64,000 nt of DNA from an uncultured Prevotella sp. (lineage in GTDB: Bacteria > Bacteroidota > Bacteroidia > Bacteroidales > Bacteroidaceae): assembly GCA_944319935.1 (NCBI GenBank), contig CALUFM010000007.1, positions 1 through 64,000 on the forward strand, given 5' to 3'. The position numbers were made by a program, and so were the translations under genes. Positions 54,347 through 63,256 of this stretch are shown here, piece by piece. Every line of letters begins with the position of its first letter. Position 1 is the first letter of the stretch. The notes under the pieces were generated by a model. The model saw only the letters and a list, made by a program, of their open reading frames with translations, did not search any database and had not been told where the DNA came from.

Positions 54347-54490
54347 TTTTGCCGCCATTGGCGGCTTTTCTTTTAGCCTGTCGCCCTTGCCTTTGTCCGT
54401 GCGGGGCGATGCCTTCCTTGTTTCCTGTGATGGGTTTCTGGCGTTTCCCGTCTTTGTCTTGTGCCCGATGCTGTGATGGGAAACCGTTGT

Positions 54491-54526
54491 AAATAAAAAA
54501 GTTCACGACATATTCATGTCATGAAC
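54491..54526 (-). terminator. Terminator after rlpA
   Basis: GTTCACGACAT (54501-54511) pairs with ATGTCATGAAC (54516-54526) with one mismatch and a 4-base loop. On the minus strand it is followed by TTTTTTATTT. It lies about 45 bases past the rlpA stop. Confidence 0.75.
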
Positions 54527-54571
54527 AGCATGTGTGACGATATGGTTTGCCGCCGATGCCGCGGCTTTACG

Positions 54572-55102
54572 TCATTTCCTGTGGCCGTGTTGGCGGTTTG
54601 GGTGTGTGTGGTTGTGCGTCTTTATCTCATGCATGGCTTTCTTTTTGTCGCCTGTCTTCATCCATATCGGGGTGAAGTCGTCGCCCTTCTCGGTTACTTC
54701 AAAGTCGAATTCAGGCAGCTCCGTGTAGTCAGTCGGCTTGAAAGGCACGCTCATCAGCGGCCTGTATTTCTCCACTTTCACCATCGTTATGCCGGCCGCG
54801 AGCATGTCTATTTTCTTCGCCGCGGCGTATGACAGGTCAATCATTATCCGGCTGCCGCAGCGGTCTGTGACCTTTACCACAACGCTTTTGCCGTTCTTTA
54901 TGTTGGTGACCTTCAGCATGGTGCCCAGCGGATAGCGTCTGTGCGCGCATGTCAGGCTGTCCTTGTGGTAGCGTGTGCCGTCGCTCATGCGCCGCCCGTG
55001 CATGCTCTTTGAATAATAAGTGGCCATCCCTTTCTCCTGTGCAGGGAGAAAGGAACAGCCAACCATTGTGAAAAGTATTATGAGAAAAACTTTATAAGTC
55101 AC
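54572..55102 (-). CDS. rlpA: RlpA-like septal/cell-wall protein
   Basis: 176 residues with an N-terminal export signal (about 1-21) that contains a possible lipobox MVGC (Cys16). The double-psi beta-barrel domain spans about 24-118: GMATYYSKSMHGRRMSDG, CAHRRYPLGTMLKVTN, VKVTDRCG and IDLSYAAAKKIDMLAAG, the conserved RlpA motifs including the Asp in VTDRCG. No SPOR domain is present. A His-rich tail ends the protein. RlpA proteins bind or cleave denuded peptidoglycan glycan chains. It lies 14 bases downstream of gdhA on the same strand. Confidence 0.88.
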   Translation of the reverse strand: MTYKVFLIILFTMVGCSFLPAQEKGMATYYSKSMHGRRMSDGTRYHKDSLTCAHRRYPLGTMLKVTNIKNGKSVVVKVTDRCGSRIMIDLSYAAAKKIDMLAAGITMVKVEKYRPLMSVPFKPTDYTELPEFDFEVTEKGDDFTPIWMKTGDKKKAMHEIKTHNHTHPNRQHGHRK

Positions 55103-55116
55103 TCTTCTCGCGAACT

Positions 55117-56454
55117 TTATACTATGCCCTGAGCCATCATCGCGTTGGCAACCTTCATGAAGCCGGCGATGTTTGCGCCCTTAACATAGTCAACATAGTC
55201 ACCGCTCTCACGGCCGTACTTAACGCACTGCTCGTGGATGTTGTGCATGATTTGGTGCAGTTTCTCGTCAACTTCAGCCTCGCTCCAGCTCAAGCGGATA
55301 GAGTTCTGAGTCATCTCGAGACCTGATGTAGCTACGCCACCAGCGTTGACAGCCTTGCCAGGAGCGAAGAGCTGCTTGGCAGCCTGGAACTTCTGAACGG
55401 CCTCTTCGCTGCAACCCATGTTGGAAACTTCGGCGATGCAGATGGGCTTGTTGGCCAAGAGCATGTCAGCGTCTGCGCCGCTAACCTCGTTCTGGGTAGC
55501 GCAAGGCAGGGCGATGTCGCACTTAACTTCCCAAGGCTTCTTGCCTGCAACGAACTTAGAGCCGGGGAACTTGTCAGCGTAAGGAGCGCAAACGTCGTTG
55601 CCGCTGGCGCGGAGTTCGAGCATGTAGTCGATTTTCTCGCCGCTGATGCCTTCCGGGTCATAGATGTAGCCGTCAGGACCAGAGATGGTGATAACCTTTG
55701 CGCCGAGTTCGGTAGCCTTTGTAGCTGCGCCCCATGCAACGTTGCCGAAGCCGCTGATAGCCACTGTCTTGCCCTTGATGTCGTATCCGTGGGTCTGGAG
55801 CATCTGGTTAACGAAATAGAGTGCGCCGAAGCCTGTAGCCTCAGGACGTATCTTAGAGCCGCCCCACTCAAGGCCCTTGCCTGTGAGGACGCCCTGGAAT
55901 TGGTGCTTCAGTTTCTTGTACATGCCGAAGAGGTAGCCAATCTCGCGTGCGCCAACGCCGATGTCGCCAGCGGGAACGTCCTCGTCGGGACCGATGTGAC
56001 GGTAAAGCTCTGTCATGAAGGCCTGGCAGAAACGCATAACCTCAGCGTCGCTGCGTCCGCGCAGAGAGAAGTCAGAGCCGCCCTTGCCGCCGCCCATAGG
56101 CAGAGTGGTGAGTGCGTTCTTGAATGTCTGCTCGAAGCCGAGGAACTTCAAGATTGAGAGGTTTACTGACGGGTGGAAACGCAAACCGCCTTTGTACGGG
56201 CCGATGGCGCTGTTGAACTGTACGCGGTAGCCAATGTTTACATGAACTTCACCCTTGTCGTCAACCCAAGGCACACGGAATGTGATAATACGCTCCGGCT
56301 CAACGAGACGCTCGATAAGCTTTGCCTTTTCAAACTCGGGGTGCTGGTTGTAAACGTCTACAATTGAAAGCAGCACTTCCCTTACGGCCTGCAAGTACTC
56401 AGACTCTCCTGGATGCTTCTGCTCCAGGCTTTGCATTATTTTTTCGACTTCCAT
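55117..56454 (-). CDS. gdhA: Glutamate dehydrogenase (hexameric, probably NADP-dependent)
   Basis: A 445-residue enzyme joining ammonia to 2-oxoglutarate. The active-site region reads GPYKGGLRFHPSVNLS and TTLPMGGGKGGSDF with catalytic Lys124. The nucleotide-binding domain has VAISGFGNVAWGAATKATE, and the C-terminal part has NAGGVATSGLEMTQNS. Length and sequence match the bacterial NADPH-type, but cofactor choice is inferred. A very good promoter lies upstream, and rlpA follows in the same transcript. Confidence 0.95.
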   Translation of the reverse strand: MEVEKIMQSLEQKHPGESEYLQAVREVLLSIVDVYNQHPEFEKAKLIERLVEPERIITFRVPWVDDKGEVHVNIGYRVQFNSAIGPYKGGLRFHPSVNLSILKFLGFEQTFKNALTTLPMGGGKGGSDFSLRGRSDAEVMRFCQAFMTELYRHIGPDEDVPAGDIGVGAREIGYLFGMYKKLKHQFQGVLTGKGLEWGGSKIRPEATGFGALYFVNQMLQTHGYDIKGKTVAISGFGNVAWGAATKATELGAKVITISGPDGYIYDPEGISGEKIDYMLELRASGNDVCAPYADKFPGSKFVAGKKPWEVKCDIALPCATQNEVSGADADMLLANKPICIAEVSNMGCSEEAVQKFQAAKQLFAPGKAVNAGGVATSGLEMTQNSIRLSWSEAEVDEKLHQIMHNIHEQCVKYGRESGDYVDYVKGANIAGFMKVANAMMAQGIV

Positions 56455-56498
56455 AGTATAAGTTTTTGTTAAACTAACATTGTGTCATTGTTCTTGTG

Positions 56499-56529
56499 CA
56501 AATATAGACCTTTATCGTGTAAGCGCAAA
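56499..56529 (-). promoter_or_regulatory. Promoter of gdhA
   Basis: On the minus strand TTTG (plus 56526-56529), a 19-base spacer and TATATTTG (plus 56499-56506) match the Bacteroidota consensus exactly. The gdhA start is about 45 bases downstream. Confidence 0.8.
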
Positions 56530-56654
56530 GGAAAAAACGGATTTTTTGTTTGCCGCGCTTACTTTTTGTAATTTTTTCACAGTTGAGCGGCGTTATTTCG
56601 CGCTGTATGCGTTAACAGTGGAGCGGGCTTTGCGGGCTTGATGTCGTGGCGTGT

Positions 56655-56745
56655 TGTAAAAGGTGGCCTTTCATGGCGCAAAAGGCCACCTTTCGCAATG
56701 TGAAAGGCGGCAAATCGGAATGCGATTTGCCGCCTTTTATATTAT
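56655..56745. repeat. AAAGG/CCTTT dispersed repeat (copy E), two perfect hairpins
   Basis: AAAGGTGGCCTTT (56658-56670) is exactly complementary to AAAGGCCACCTTT (56681-56693) around a 10-base loop. A second hairpin, AAAGGCGGCAAATCG (56703-56717) with CGATTTGCCGCCTTT (56723-56737), is also perfect. This is the best preserved copy. The remaining DNA from 56530 to 56844 shows no gene. Confidence 0.8.
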
Positions 56746-56844
56746 GGTGTGCGGTATGGCTTGCCGCTGTCGGTGCCGGGATGGGGCGCGGGCTGTCATA
56801 GGGCGGGTTGCATATGGGCGTGAACCGGGTGGAGTATGGGCATG

Positions 56845-56880
56845 AAAAAAGAGAGCAAGGATGAACCTTTGCTCTCTTTT
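56845..56880 (-). terminator. Terminator of tRNA-Met
   Basis: AAAAGAGAGCAAGG and CCTTTGCTCTCTTTT pair with one bulged base and a 5-base loop; on the minus strand a run of T follows. It begins 3 bases past the tRNA 3' end. Confidence 0.85.
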
Positions 56881-56882
56881 CG

Positions 56883-56956
56883 TAGCGGGGGTGGGACCCG
56901 AACCCACGACCTCCGGATTATGAATCCGACGCTCTAACCAGCTGAGCTATCCCGCC
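56883..56956 (-). tRNA. tRNA-Met (CAT), elongator or Ile2 type
   Basis: The minus strand starts GGCGGGATAGCTCAGCTGGT and has the anticodon loop TTCATAA (anticodon CAT), T arm GTGGG/CCCAC and 3' strand CCCCGCT with discriminator A. One A-C mismatch sits at the base of the acceptor stem. It starts with a paired G, so it is not an initiator tRNA of the usual kind. A CAT anticodon modified by TilS would read Ile; sequence alone does not settle Met versus Ile2. Confidence 0.9.
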
Positions 56957-56977
56957 ATTGGTTGTTGTTTGCGGGTG

Positions 56978-57008
56978 CAAAGGTAATACAATTTCTTTAC
57001 ATACCAAA
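56978..57008 (-). promoter_or_regulatory. Promoter of tRNA-Met
   Basis: On the minus strand TTTG (plus 57005-57008), a 19-base spacer and TACCTTTG (plus 56978-56985) fit the consensus. The tRNA begins 21 bases after the -7 box. Confidence 0.8.
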
Positions 57009-57025
57009 AAATATTGGACTTTTTG

Positions 57026-57056
57026 TTGCTCTTTTTCCGTATTTTCCGTATTTTTG
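57026..57056 (+). promoter_or_regulatory. Promoter of the START-like protein gene
   Basis: TTG (57026-57028), a 20-base spacer and TATTTTTG (57049-57056). It diverges from the tRNA promoter, with the two -33 boxes within 20 bases of each other. Confidence 0.6.
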
Positions 57057-57083
57057 TGGCATAATACTCATATACCATGGGCT

Positions 57084-57482
57084 ATGGAAACGAAAAAAAT
57101 CAGTATTGAGCGTGAACTGCGCTCCAAATCGGCCAATATCATTTGGTCGCTGATGAGTACGCCTGAGGGGCTTTCCAAGTGGCTTGCCGATGAGGTGGCT
57201 TTTGACGGAAGCCTGTTTACGTTCACTTGGGGGAACGCCTGGAGCCATCATGAGACGAGGACGGCGGCCGTGCTTGAGAAGAAAAACCGCGAGTACATAC
57301 GGCTGCGGTGGAGCGAGGACGAGTACCGCGACACTTACATTGAGCTGCGGATGATGAAGAGCGACATAACGGGTGATTATGTGCTGATGATTACCGATTT
57401 CGCTCCTGACGGCGACACTGACACGCTTGAGGACATCTGGGACGCGAACATGGAGACCTTGCGCCGCTCTACGGGGCTTTGA
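57084..57482 (+). CDS. START-like (SRPBCC) domain protein
   Basis: 132 residues from ATG 57084 (METKKISIERELRSKSANII); upstream in-frame sequence lies over the promoter. The fold pattern is that of the AHSA1/START-like group: an N-terminal strand, ANIIWSLMSTPEGLSKWLADEV, then TFTWGNAWSHHETRTAAVLE, YIRLRWSED and a long C-terminal helix (DTLEDIWDANMETLRRS). The family is common in Bacteroidota with unknown ligand. It precedes the LptF/G permease gene, but that gene has its own promoter. Confidence 0.82.
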   Translation: METKKISIERELRSKSANIIWSLMSTPEGLSKWLADEVAFDGSLFTFTWGNAWSHHETRTAAVLEKKNREYIRLRWSEDEYRDTYIELRMMKSDITGDYVLMITDFAPDGDTDTLEDIWDANMETLRRSTGL

Positions 57483-57628
57483 CAGGAGTCCGCCTTTCCG
57501 CGTCTGCGGGGCTTGCGCGGTGCCTGATGGGGGTGTCGCATTGGCGGGTGCGCTGTCGGCCCGCCGGGCATGTTGCCGCAAGAGTTGCGTTTTTTTCATG
57601 TCTTTAGCTCTTTTCGTGCTTGCGTAAG

Positions 57629-57659
57629 TTTGTTTTTTGATACTTTTGTGCTAATTTTG
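57629..57659 (+). promoter_or_regulatory. Promoter of the LptF/G-ribBA unit
   Basis: TTTG (57629-57632), a 19-base spacer and TAATTTTG (57652-57659), an exact consensus match. The permease gene starts 40 bases after the -7 box. Confidence 0.8.
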
Positions 57660-57699
57660 CAAGCTGGAAAAGTGCAGCCGCACACCTTATATATATTTA

Positions 57700-59628
57700 A
57701 TGTTTCGAGTAAAGAAATTAGATAAGTTCATAGTAAAGCAGTTTGGCCTGCTTTTCATCGGCACGTTCTTCATATGCCAGTTCATATTGATGATGCAGTT
57801 CCTTTGGAAATACGTCGATATGCTGATAGGCAAGGGCTTGTCTTTGGACGTGCTGGCCCAGTTCTTCTGGTATCTCGGCCTCATGCTCGTGCCGCAGGCG
57901 TTGCCGCTGGCAATACTGCTGTCGTCGCTGATAACCATGGGCAACCTCGGCGAGAGCAGCGAGCTTACCGCCATCAAGGCCGCCGGCATATCGCTGCTGC
58001 AGGCGTTGAGGTCGCTTATAGTGGTAGTCGTGCTTATATCGTTGGGCTCGTTTTATTTCCAAAACGTGGTCGGGCCTAACGCCAACATGTCGTTCTCGCG
58101 CCTGTTGCTGTCGATGAAGCAGAAAAGCCCTGAGCTTGAGATACCCGAGGGCGTGTTCTATGACGGCATACCGCAATGCAACCTGTACGTGCAGAAGAAA
58201 GACCTGAACACGGGTATGCTGTACGGCGTCATGATATACAAGATGACCGACAGCTATGAAGACGCCGCAATCATACTGGCCGACTCTGGCATGTTGCAGT
58301 CAACGGCGGAGAAGAAGCACCTGCTGCTGACGTTGCACAGCGGGGAGTGGTTCGAGAACATGAAGTCGCAGCAGATGGCCGGCAACGCTGGCGTGCCTTA
58401 CCGCAGGGAAACCTTTGTGAAGAAGACAATATTGCTTGACTTCGACTCTGACTTCAACGTGACTGACGCCGGGGCGTTGTCCAACAACGCAAAGGGCAAG
58501 AGCCTCAGGCAGATTAACCTTGACGTCGACTCGCTGAAGCATGTCTACGACAGCGTGGGGCGGTCGTTCTACGTTGACGCCAAGAGGCGGTATTACTCTG
58601 TGCCCCAGGTCAGCAAGGCCGACTCGGCGCGCGCTGTGAAGATGGCGTCAACCAAGACGTTCAGTTTCGATTCCATATACGGCCGCCTGCCGGCCGACAA
58701 GAAGCTGGCCGCCGTTGACGACGCGCTCGAGAAGGTGAACAGCGAGATGAACGACCTCGACTTCAAGGGCATGCTGACGGCCGACGGCGACAGGCTCATA
58801 AGGGAACACCGCATAGAGGGCATCAATAAGTTCTCGGTGGCACTGCAGTGCATACTGTTTTTCTTCATAGGTGCGCCGCTGGGCGCGATTATCAGGAAGG
58901 GCGGCCTTGGAGTGCCGGTCATAATATCCGTGCTGGTGTTCATCGTTTTCTTCATCTTCGACAATTCCGGATACCGCATGGCGCGCGGAGGCATGTGGAC
59001 TATATGGTTCGGCAAGACCATCGCCCTTGTGGTGCTTACCCCGCTGGCCGTTTTCTTCACCCACAAGGCCAACAACGACTCTGTGGTGTTCAACGTCGAT
59101 TTCTACCGCAACTTGTTCATGAAGCTGCTCGGGCTTAGGGTGAAGCGTGCCGTCTACAGGAAAGACGTGATAATAAACGACCCCTACTATGCGGCCGATG
59201 CCGGTGAACTGAGGAAAATCAACGCCGAGGTTGACGATTACGTGCGTGAACACAACCTGCTGCTTGCGCCTAACGTGGCGAGCGTGTTCTTCAAATATGT
59301 GCCCGACCATACCATCGAAGGCATAAACGAAAGGATGGAGGCCGTGATAGAGGACTTGTCGAACACTAAGGACAAGACGGTGCTGTCACTGCTGAACGAG
59401 TATCCGTACATGGCCGTGAAGTCGCATACGCGCCCGTTCGAGCATAAGTGGCTCAACGTCGCGGCTGCGGTGCTTGTGCCCGTAGGCGTGTTCCTTTATT
59501 TCAGGATGTGGAGGTTCAGGCTCCGCCTGATGCGCGACCTCAGGGTTGTAAGGCAGACTAACGATGGCATGATAAGGCGTATAGAAGAGATGGAACAAGG
59601 CGGCATAGGACGTGCTGCCGCCATATAA
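57700..59628 (+). CDS. LptF/LptG family permease (large form)
   Basis: A 642-residue inner-membrane subunit of the LPS export ABC transporter. The N-terminal half has three membrane helices (about 13-35, 53-78, 97-120) with LDKFIVKQFGLLFIGTFF and NLGESSELTAIKAAGISLLQ, the latter being the LptB-coupling region. A periplasmic domain (about 125-380) follows, enlarged by a charged insert, then three helices (about 382-462) with SVALQCILFFFIGAPLGAII. An extra C-terminal part of about 170 residues contains a further helix near 590. Typical LptF or LptG has about 360 residues. Confidence 0.88.
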   Translation: MFRVKKLDKFIVKQFGLLFIGTFFICQFILMMQFLWKYVDMLIGKGLSLDVLAQFFWYLGLMLVPQALPLAILLSSLITMGNLGESSELTAIKAAGISLLQALRSLIVVVVLISLGSFYFQNVVGPNANMSFSRLLLSMKQKSPELEIPEGVFYDGIPQCNLYVQKKDLNTGMLYGVMIYKMTDSYEDAAIILADSGMLQSTAEKKHLLLTLHSGEWFENMKSQQMAGNAGVPYRRETFVKKTILLDFDSDFNVTDAGALSNNAKGKSLRQINLDVDSLKHVYDSVGRSFYVDAKRRYYSVPQVSKADSARAVKMASTKTFSFDSIYGRLPADKKLAAVDDALEKVNSEMNDLDFKGMLTADGDRLIREHRIEGINKFSVALQCILFFFIGAPLGAIIRKGGLGVPVIISVLVFIVFFIFDNSGYRMARGGMWTIWFGKTIALVVLTPLAVFFTHKANNDSVVFNVDFYRNLFMKLLGLRVKRAVYRKDVIINDPYYAADAGELRKINAEVDDYVREHNLLLAPNVASVFFKYVPDHTIEGINERMEAVIEDLSNTKDKTVLSLLNEYPYMAVKSHTRPFEHKWLNVAAAVLVPVGVFLYFRMWRFRLRLMRDLRVVRQTNDGMIRRIEEMEQGGIGRAAAI

Positions 59629-59652
59629 TATATAATAAGGTGAAACTTGATT

Positions 59653-60861
59653 ATGGAAAACTTGAAAATCAATACAATTGAAGAAGCCCTTGAGGACTTC
59701 AAGAAAGGTGAGTTTGTCATTGTCGTTGACGATGAAGACCGTGAAAACGAGGGCGACCTCATAATAGCCGCCGAGAAGATAACGGCCGAGAAGGTGAACT
59801 TCATGCTTAAACATGCGCGTGGAGTGTTGTGCGCCCCGATAACGCTGAGCAGGTGTGACGAGCTTGACCTGCCGCGCCAGGTGGTTGAGAACACCTCGGT
59901 GCTGGGCACGCCGTTCACAGTGACCATCGACAAGCTGGAGGGCTGCTCCACTGGTGTGTCGGCGCATGACAGGGCCGAGACAATCAAGGCTCTTGCCGAC
60001 CCTGCTTCTACGCCCAAGACATTCGGCCGTCCGGGACATGTCAACCCGCTTTACGCACAGGACAACGGCGTGTTGAGGCGCAGCGGACACACTGAGGCCG
60101 CCATCGACTTGTGCCGCCTTACCGGGCTGTATCCTGCCGGCGCGCTGATGGAAATCATGAACGACGACGGCACGATGGCGCGACTTCCGCAACTGTTGGA
60201 GTTCGCCGCGCAGTACGGCCTGAAGGTGATAAGCATCAAGGACCTTATAGCCTACCGCTTGCAGCGTGAGTCGCTCATAAGCGTAGGCCAGATGGTTGAC
60301 ATGCCTACGGAGTACGGGCATTTCAAGCTTGTGCCGTTCCGCCAGACAAGCAGCGGACTGGAACACATGGCTCTGATAAAAGGTGAATGGAAAGAGGACG
60401 AACCGATACTGGTGCGTGTGCATTCGTCGTGCGCCACGGGTGACATCTTCGGCAGCAAGCGGTGCGACTGCGGCCAGCAATTGCACAAGGCCATGCAGAT
60501 GATTGAGGCCGAAGGCAAGGGCGTGCTGATATACATGCAGCAGGAGGGCCGCGGCATAGGCCTGATGAACAAGATAGAGGCGTACAAGCTGCAAGAGGAA
60601 GGTTTTGACACCGTTGACGCCAACGTCCACCTCGGCTTCAAGCCTGACGAGCGCGATTACGGGTGTGGAGCCCAGATGTTGCGCCATCTTGGCGTACACA
60701 AGATGAGGCTGATGACTAATAACCCGACAAAGCGCGTGGGGCTTGAGGCTTACGGCCTTGAGATTGTCGAGAATGTGCCTATCGAGGTGAAGCCCAACGA
60801 ATATGACTACGAATACCTGAAAACAAAGAAGGAACGTATGGGGCATACGTTGCATTTGTGA
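59653..60861 (+). CDS. ribBA: Bifunctional DHBP synthase / GTP cyclohydrolase II
   Basis: 402 residues from ATG 59653. Residues 1-205 are 3,4-dihydroxy-2-butanone-4-phosphate synthase ([27 protein letters not shown]). Residues about 206-402 are GTP cyclohydrolase II with zinc Cys260, Cys271 and Cys273 ([18 protein letters not shown]) and QQEGRGIGL. Together they make both precursors of riboflavin. No FMN riboswitch is present upstream. It starts 25 bases after the permease gene and is probably co-transcribed. Confidence 0.96.
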   Translation: MENLKINTIEEALEDFKKGEFVIVVDDEDRENEGDLIIAAEKITAEKVNFMLKHARGVLCAPITLSRCDELDLPRQVVENTSVLGTPFTVTIDKLEGCSTGVSAHDRAETIKALADPASTPKTFGRPGHVNPLYAQDNGVLRRSGHTEAAIDLCRLTGLYPAGALMEIMNDDGTMARLPQLLEFAAQYGLKVISIKDLIAYRLQRESLISVGQMVDMPTEYGHFKLVPFRQTSSGLEHMALIKGEWKEDEPILVRVHSSCATGDIFGSKRCDCGQQLHKAMQMIEAEGKGVLIYMQQEGRGIGLMNKIEAYKLQEEGFDTVDANVHLGFKPDERDYGCGAQMLRHLGVHKMRLMTNNPTKRVGLEAYGLEIVENVPIEVKPNEYDYEYLKTKKERMGHTLHL

Positions 60862-60933
60862 AAATCCTGTGTCGTTAAGTCTTCGGCTTTGATAAAATTC
60901 TCAAGTGTAAAGAAAATATAGTACCTTTTATTC

Positions 60934-60962
60934 TTTGATACCGAATAAAATACTTAATTTTG
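60934..60962 (+). promoter_or_regulatory. Promoter of the aminotransferase gene
   Basis: TTTG (60934-60937), a 17-base spacer and TAATTTTG (60955-60962), 28 bases before the start. Confidence 0.65.
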
Positions 60963-60990
60963 CAGAAACAAACCTTATTTATAATATAAT

Positions 60991-62184
60991 ATGACACAAT
61001 TATCAGAACGTCTTAATCGTTTGGCACCTTCAGCAACTCTTGCGATGTCGCAGAAAAGCAGTGAGATGAAGGCGCAAGGTATCGATGTAATAAATATGAG
61101 CGTCGGCGAGCCTGACTTCAACACGCCTGACCACATAAAGGCAGCGGCCAAGAAGGCTATCGACGACAACTATTCAAGATATTCTCCTGTTCCTGGATAC
61201 AAGGATTTGCGCGAGGCCATAGTGGCCAAGCTCAAGAACGAGAACGGGCTTGACTATACGGTGAATGAGGTGCTTGTTTCTAACGGGGCGAAGCAAAGCG
61301 TGTGCAATACGGTTCTGGCTCTGGTCAATGACGGCGAGGAAGTGATAATCCCCGCGCCTTATTGGGTCAGCTATCCGCAGATGGCCAAGCTGGCCGGCGG
61401 CGTGCCGGTGATAGTAGAGGCCGGGTTTGACCAGAACTTCAAGATGACTCCTGAACAGCTTGAGGCCGCGATAACGCCAAAGACGAGGCTCGTGATACTC
61501 TGCTCTCCGAGCAATCCTACGGGCAGCGTCTATTCCAAGGCCGAGCTTGAAGGGCTTGCCGAAGTCATAATGAGGCATGAGGACATTTATGTCATTGCCG
61601 ACGAGATTTACGAACACATCAATTACGTAGGCCGTCACAACAGCATAGCCCAAGTGCCAGGCATGAAAGAGCGCACGATAATCGTCAATGGCGTTTCTAA
61701 GGCTTACGCCATGACCGGATGGCGCATCGGATACATCGCCGCGCCTGAATGGATAGTCAAGGGCTGCAACAAGCTGCAGGGCCAGTACACAAGCGGGCCT
61801 TGCTCTGTGAGCCAGAAAGCCGCCGTTGAGGCTTACACCGCGTCGCAGGAGTGTGTAGAGCAGATGCGCCAGGCGTTTGAACGCCGCCGCGACCTTATAG
61901 TGAGCCTTGCGAAGGACATACCTGGTCTTGAGGTGAATGTGCCTGAGGGAGCGTTCTACCTGTTCCCGAAGTGCAGCAGCTTTTTCGGGAAGAGCGACGG
62001 AACTCGCACAATAAGCAACTCTACCGATTTCGCGCTTTACCTGCTTGAAGTCGGCCATGTGGCCACTGTCGCGGGTGACGCTTTCGGCGACCCGGAGTGT
62101 TTCCGTATGAGCTACGCAACGAGCGACGACAACATACGTGAGGCCATGAGCCGGATAAAGAAAGCCGTGTCGCAGCTCAAATGA
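60991..62184 (+). CDS. aspC: Aspartate aminotransferase (class I PLP)
   Basis: A 397-residue class I aminotransferase. The PLP Lys237 is in NGVSKAYAMTGWRIGY, with SNGAKQSV near residue 98, PSNPTGSVYS, the Asp of IADEIYEHI and Arg in FRMSYATSDDN binding the carboxylate. The Ib-type AspC signature (PAPYWVSYPQM) favours aspartate/2-oxoglutarate, but related enzymes act on prephenate or alanine, so the substrate is inferred. Confidence 0.9.
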   Translation: MTQLSERLNRLAPSATLAMSQKSSEMKAQGIDVINMSVGEPDFNTPDHIKAAAKKAIDDNYSRYSPVPGYKDLREAIVAKLKNENGLDYTVNEVLVSNGAKQSVCNTVLALVNDGEEVIIPAPYWVSYPQMAKLAGGVPVIVEAGFDQNFKMTPEQLEAAITPKTRLVILCSPSNPTGSVYSKAELEGLAEVIMRHEDIYVIADEIYEHINYVGRHNSIAQVPGMKERTIIVNGVSKAYAMTGWRIGYIAAPEWIVKGCNKLQGQYTSGPCSVSQKAAVEAYTASQECVEQMRQAFERRRDLIVSLAKDIPGLEVNVPEGAFYLFPKCSSFFGKSDGTRTISNSTDFALYLLEVGHVATVAGDAFGDPECFRMSYATSDDNIREAMSRIKKAVSQLK

Positions 62185-62283
62185 CATGCAGACAGAACCG
62201 TATGGGGATATGCAGGGCATTGTCAGAAGTTAAAAACATTGTTAAAAAGCGTTTGATAAATGCCATTGTTTCCCATAAATGGT

Positions 62284-62291
62284 TATCTTTG
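62284..62291 (+). promoter_or_regulatory. Candidate -7 element of the exbBD genes
   Basis: TATCTTTG is an exact TAnnTTTG match about 105 bases before exbB; a TTG lies 15 bases upstream. Confidence 0.5.
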
Positions 62292-62396
62292 TATGCTTGT
62301 TTGTCCTAAATGCGGTCTTTTGAAAGATATTAGTCTGTTTTTATCTATTGAAACTTTATAACTTAATCAATTAACTAATAAACTAAATTCAAAATT

Positions 62397-63227
62397 ATGG
62401 CAACTACACAAAAAGCGGCAAGCCCGAAGAAAAGTCAGGGCTTCCAAGGTATCAGAGCAGCGATTTGGGTAATCGTTGTATGTCTTATCATTGCGGTTTG
62501 CATATACAAGCTCTTGCTTGGCAATCCTGCAAACTTCGCAGGCAACGACCCCGCTGGTCACCCGACCAACCTTCTCGGTACAATTTATAAAGGTGGTATC
62601 ATCGTGCCTGTCATCCAGACACTCTTGCTCACCGTTATCGCTTTGAGCATTGAGCGTTGGCTCGCTCTCCGCACCGCATTCGGAAAAGGCTCTTTGGCAA
62701 AGTTCGTCCTCAATGTTAAGGCTGCTGTGAACAAAGGCGATTTCGCTGCCGCTCAGAGCATTTGTGACAAGCAGAGGGGGTCTGTTGCGAACGTTGTATC
62801 TGCTTCAATCCGCGCTTACAAGGAAATGGAGAACGCTCCTGGCTTGAAGAAAGCTCAGAAAGTAGCTAAGATACAGCAGGCTCACGAGGAGGCTACTCAG
62901 CTTGAAATGCCTACGCTGCAGATGAACCTCCCGATTCTCGCTACTATCGTTACTCTCGGTACTCTTACCGGTCTTCTCGGTACGGTTATCGGTATGATTC
63001 GTTCATTCCAGGCTTTGGCTGCTGGTGGTGGTGGCGACTCACTCGCTCTTTCTACTGGTATTTCTGAGGCGTTGATTAACACCGCGTTCGGTATTTTGAC
63101 TTCTTGGTGTTCGGTTATTGCTTATAACACATTCACAAACAAGATCGACAAGCTGACATACGCACTTGATGAGGTTGGTTATACTATTGCTCAGACATAC
63201 GAAGCCAATCACACGGAAGAAGCTTAA
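62397..63227 (+). CDS. exbB: MotA/TolQ/ExbB proton channel family protein
   Basis: A 276-residue inner-membrane protein. Helices lie at about 22-42, 66-88 and 180-205, with another near 225-245. PILATIVTLGTLTGLLGTVIGMI and the conserved GISEALINTAFGI segment are the proton-path helices of ExbB/TolQ. It works with ExbD to energise TonB-dependent outer-membrane transport, which Bacteroidota use heavily. Two exbD genes follow. Confidence 0.93.
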   Translation: MATTQKAASPKKSQGFQGIRAAIWVIVVCLIIAVCIYKLLLGNPANFAGNDPAGHPTNLLGTIYKGGIIVPVIQTLLLTVIALSIERWLALRTAFGKGSLAKFVLNVKAAVNKGDFAAAQSICDKQRGSVANVVSASIRAYKEMENAPGLKKAQKVAKIQQAHEEATQLEMPTLQMNLPILATIVTLGTLTGLLGTVIGMIRSFQALAAGGGGDSLALSTGISEALINTAFGILTSWCSVIAYNTFTNKIDKLTYALDEVGYTIAQTYEANHTEEA

Positions 63228-63256
63228 TTTTACTAACCCTTTAAAATTTTATTACT

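Noticed and set aside
59630..59652. FMN riboswitch ahead of ribBA
   Set aside because: Only 24 bases separate the permease stop from ribBA; no room or conserved motif for the riboswitch.
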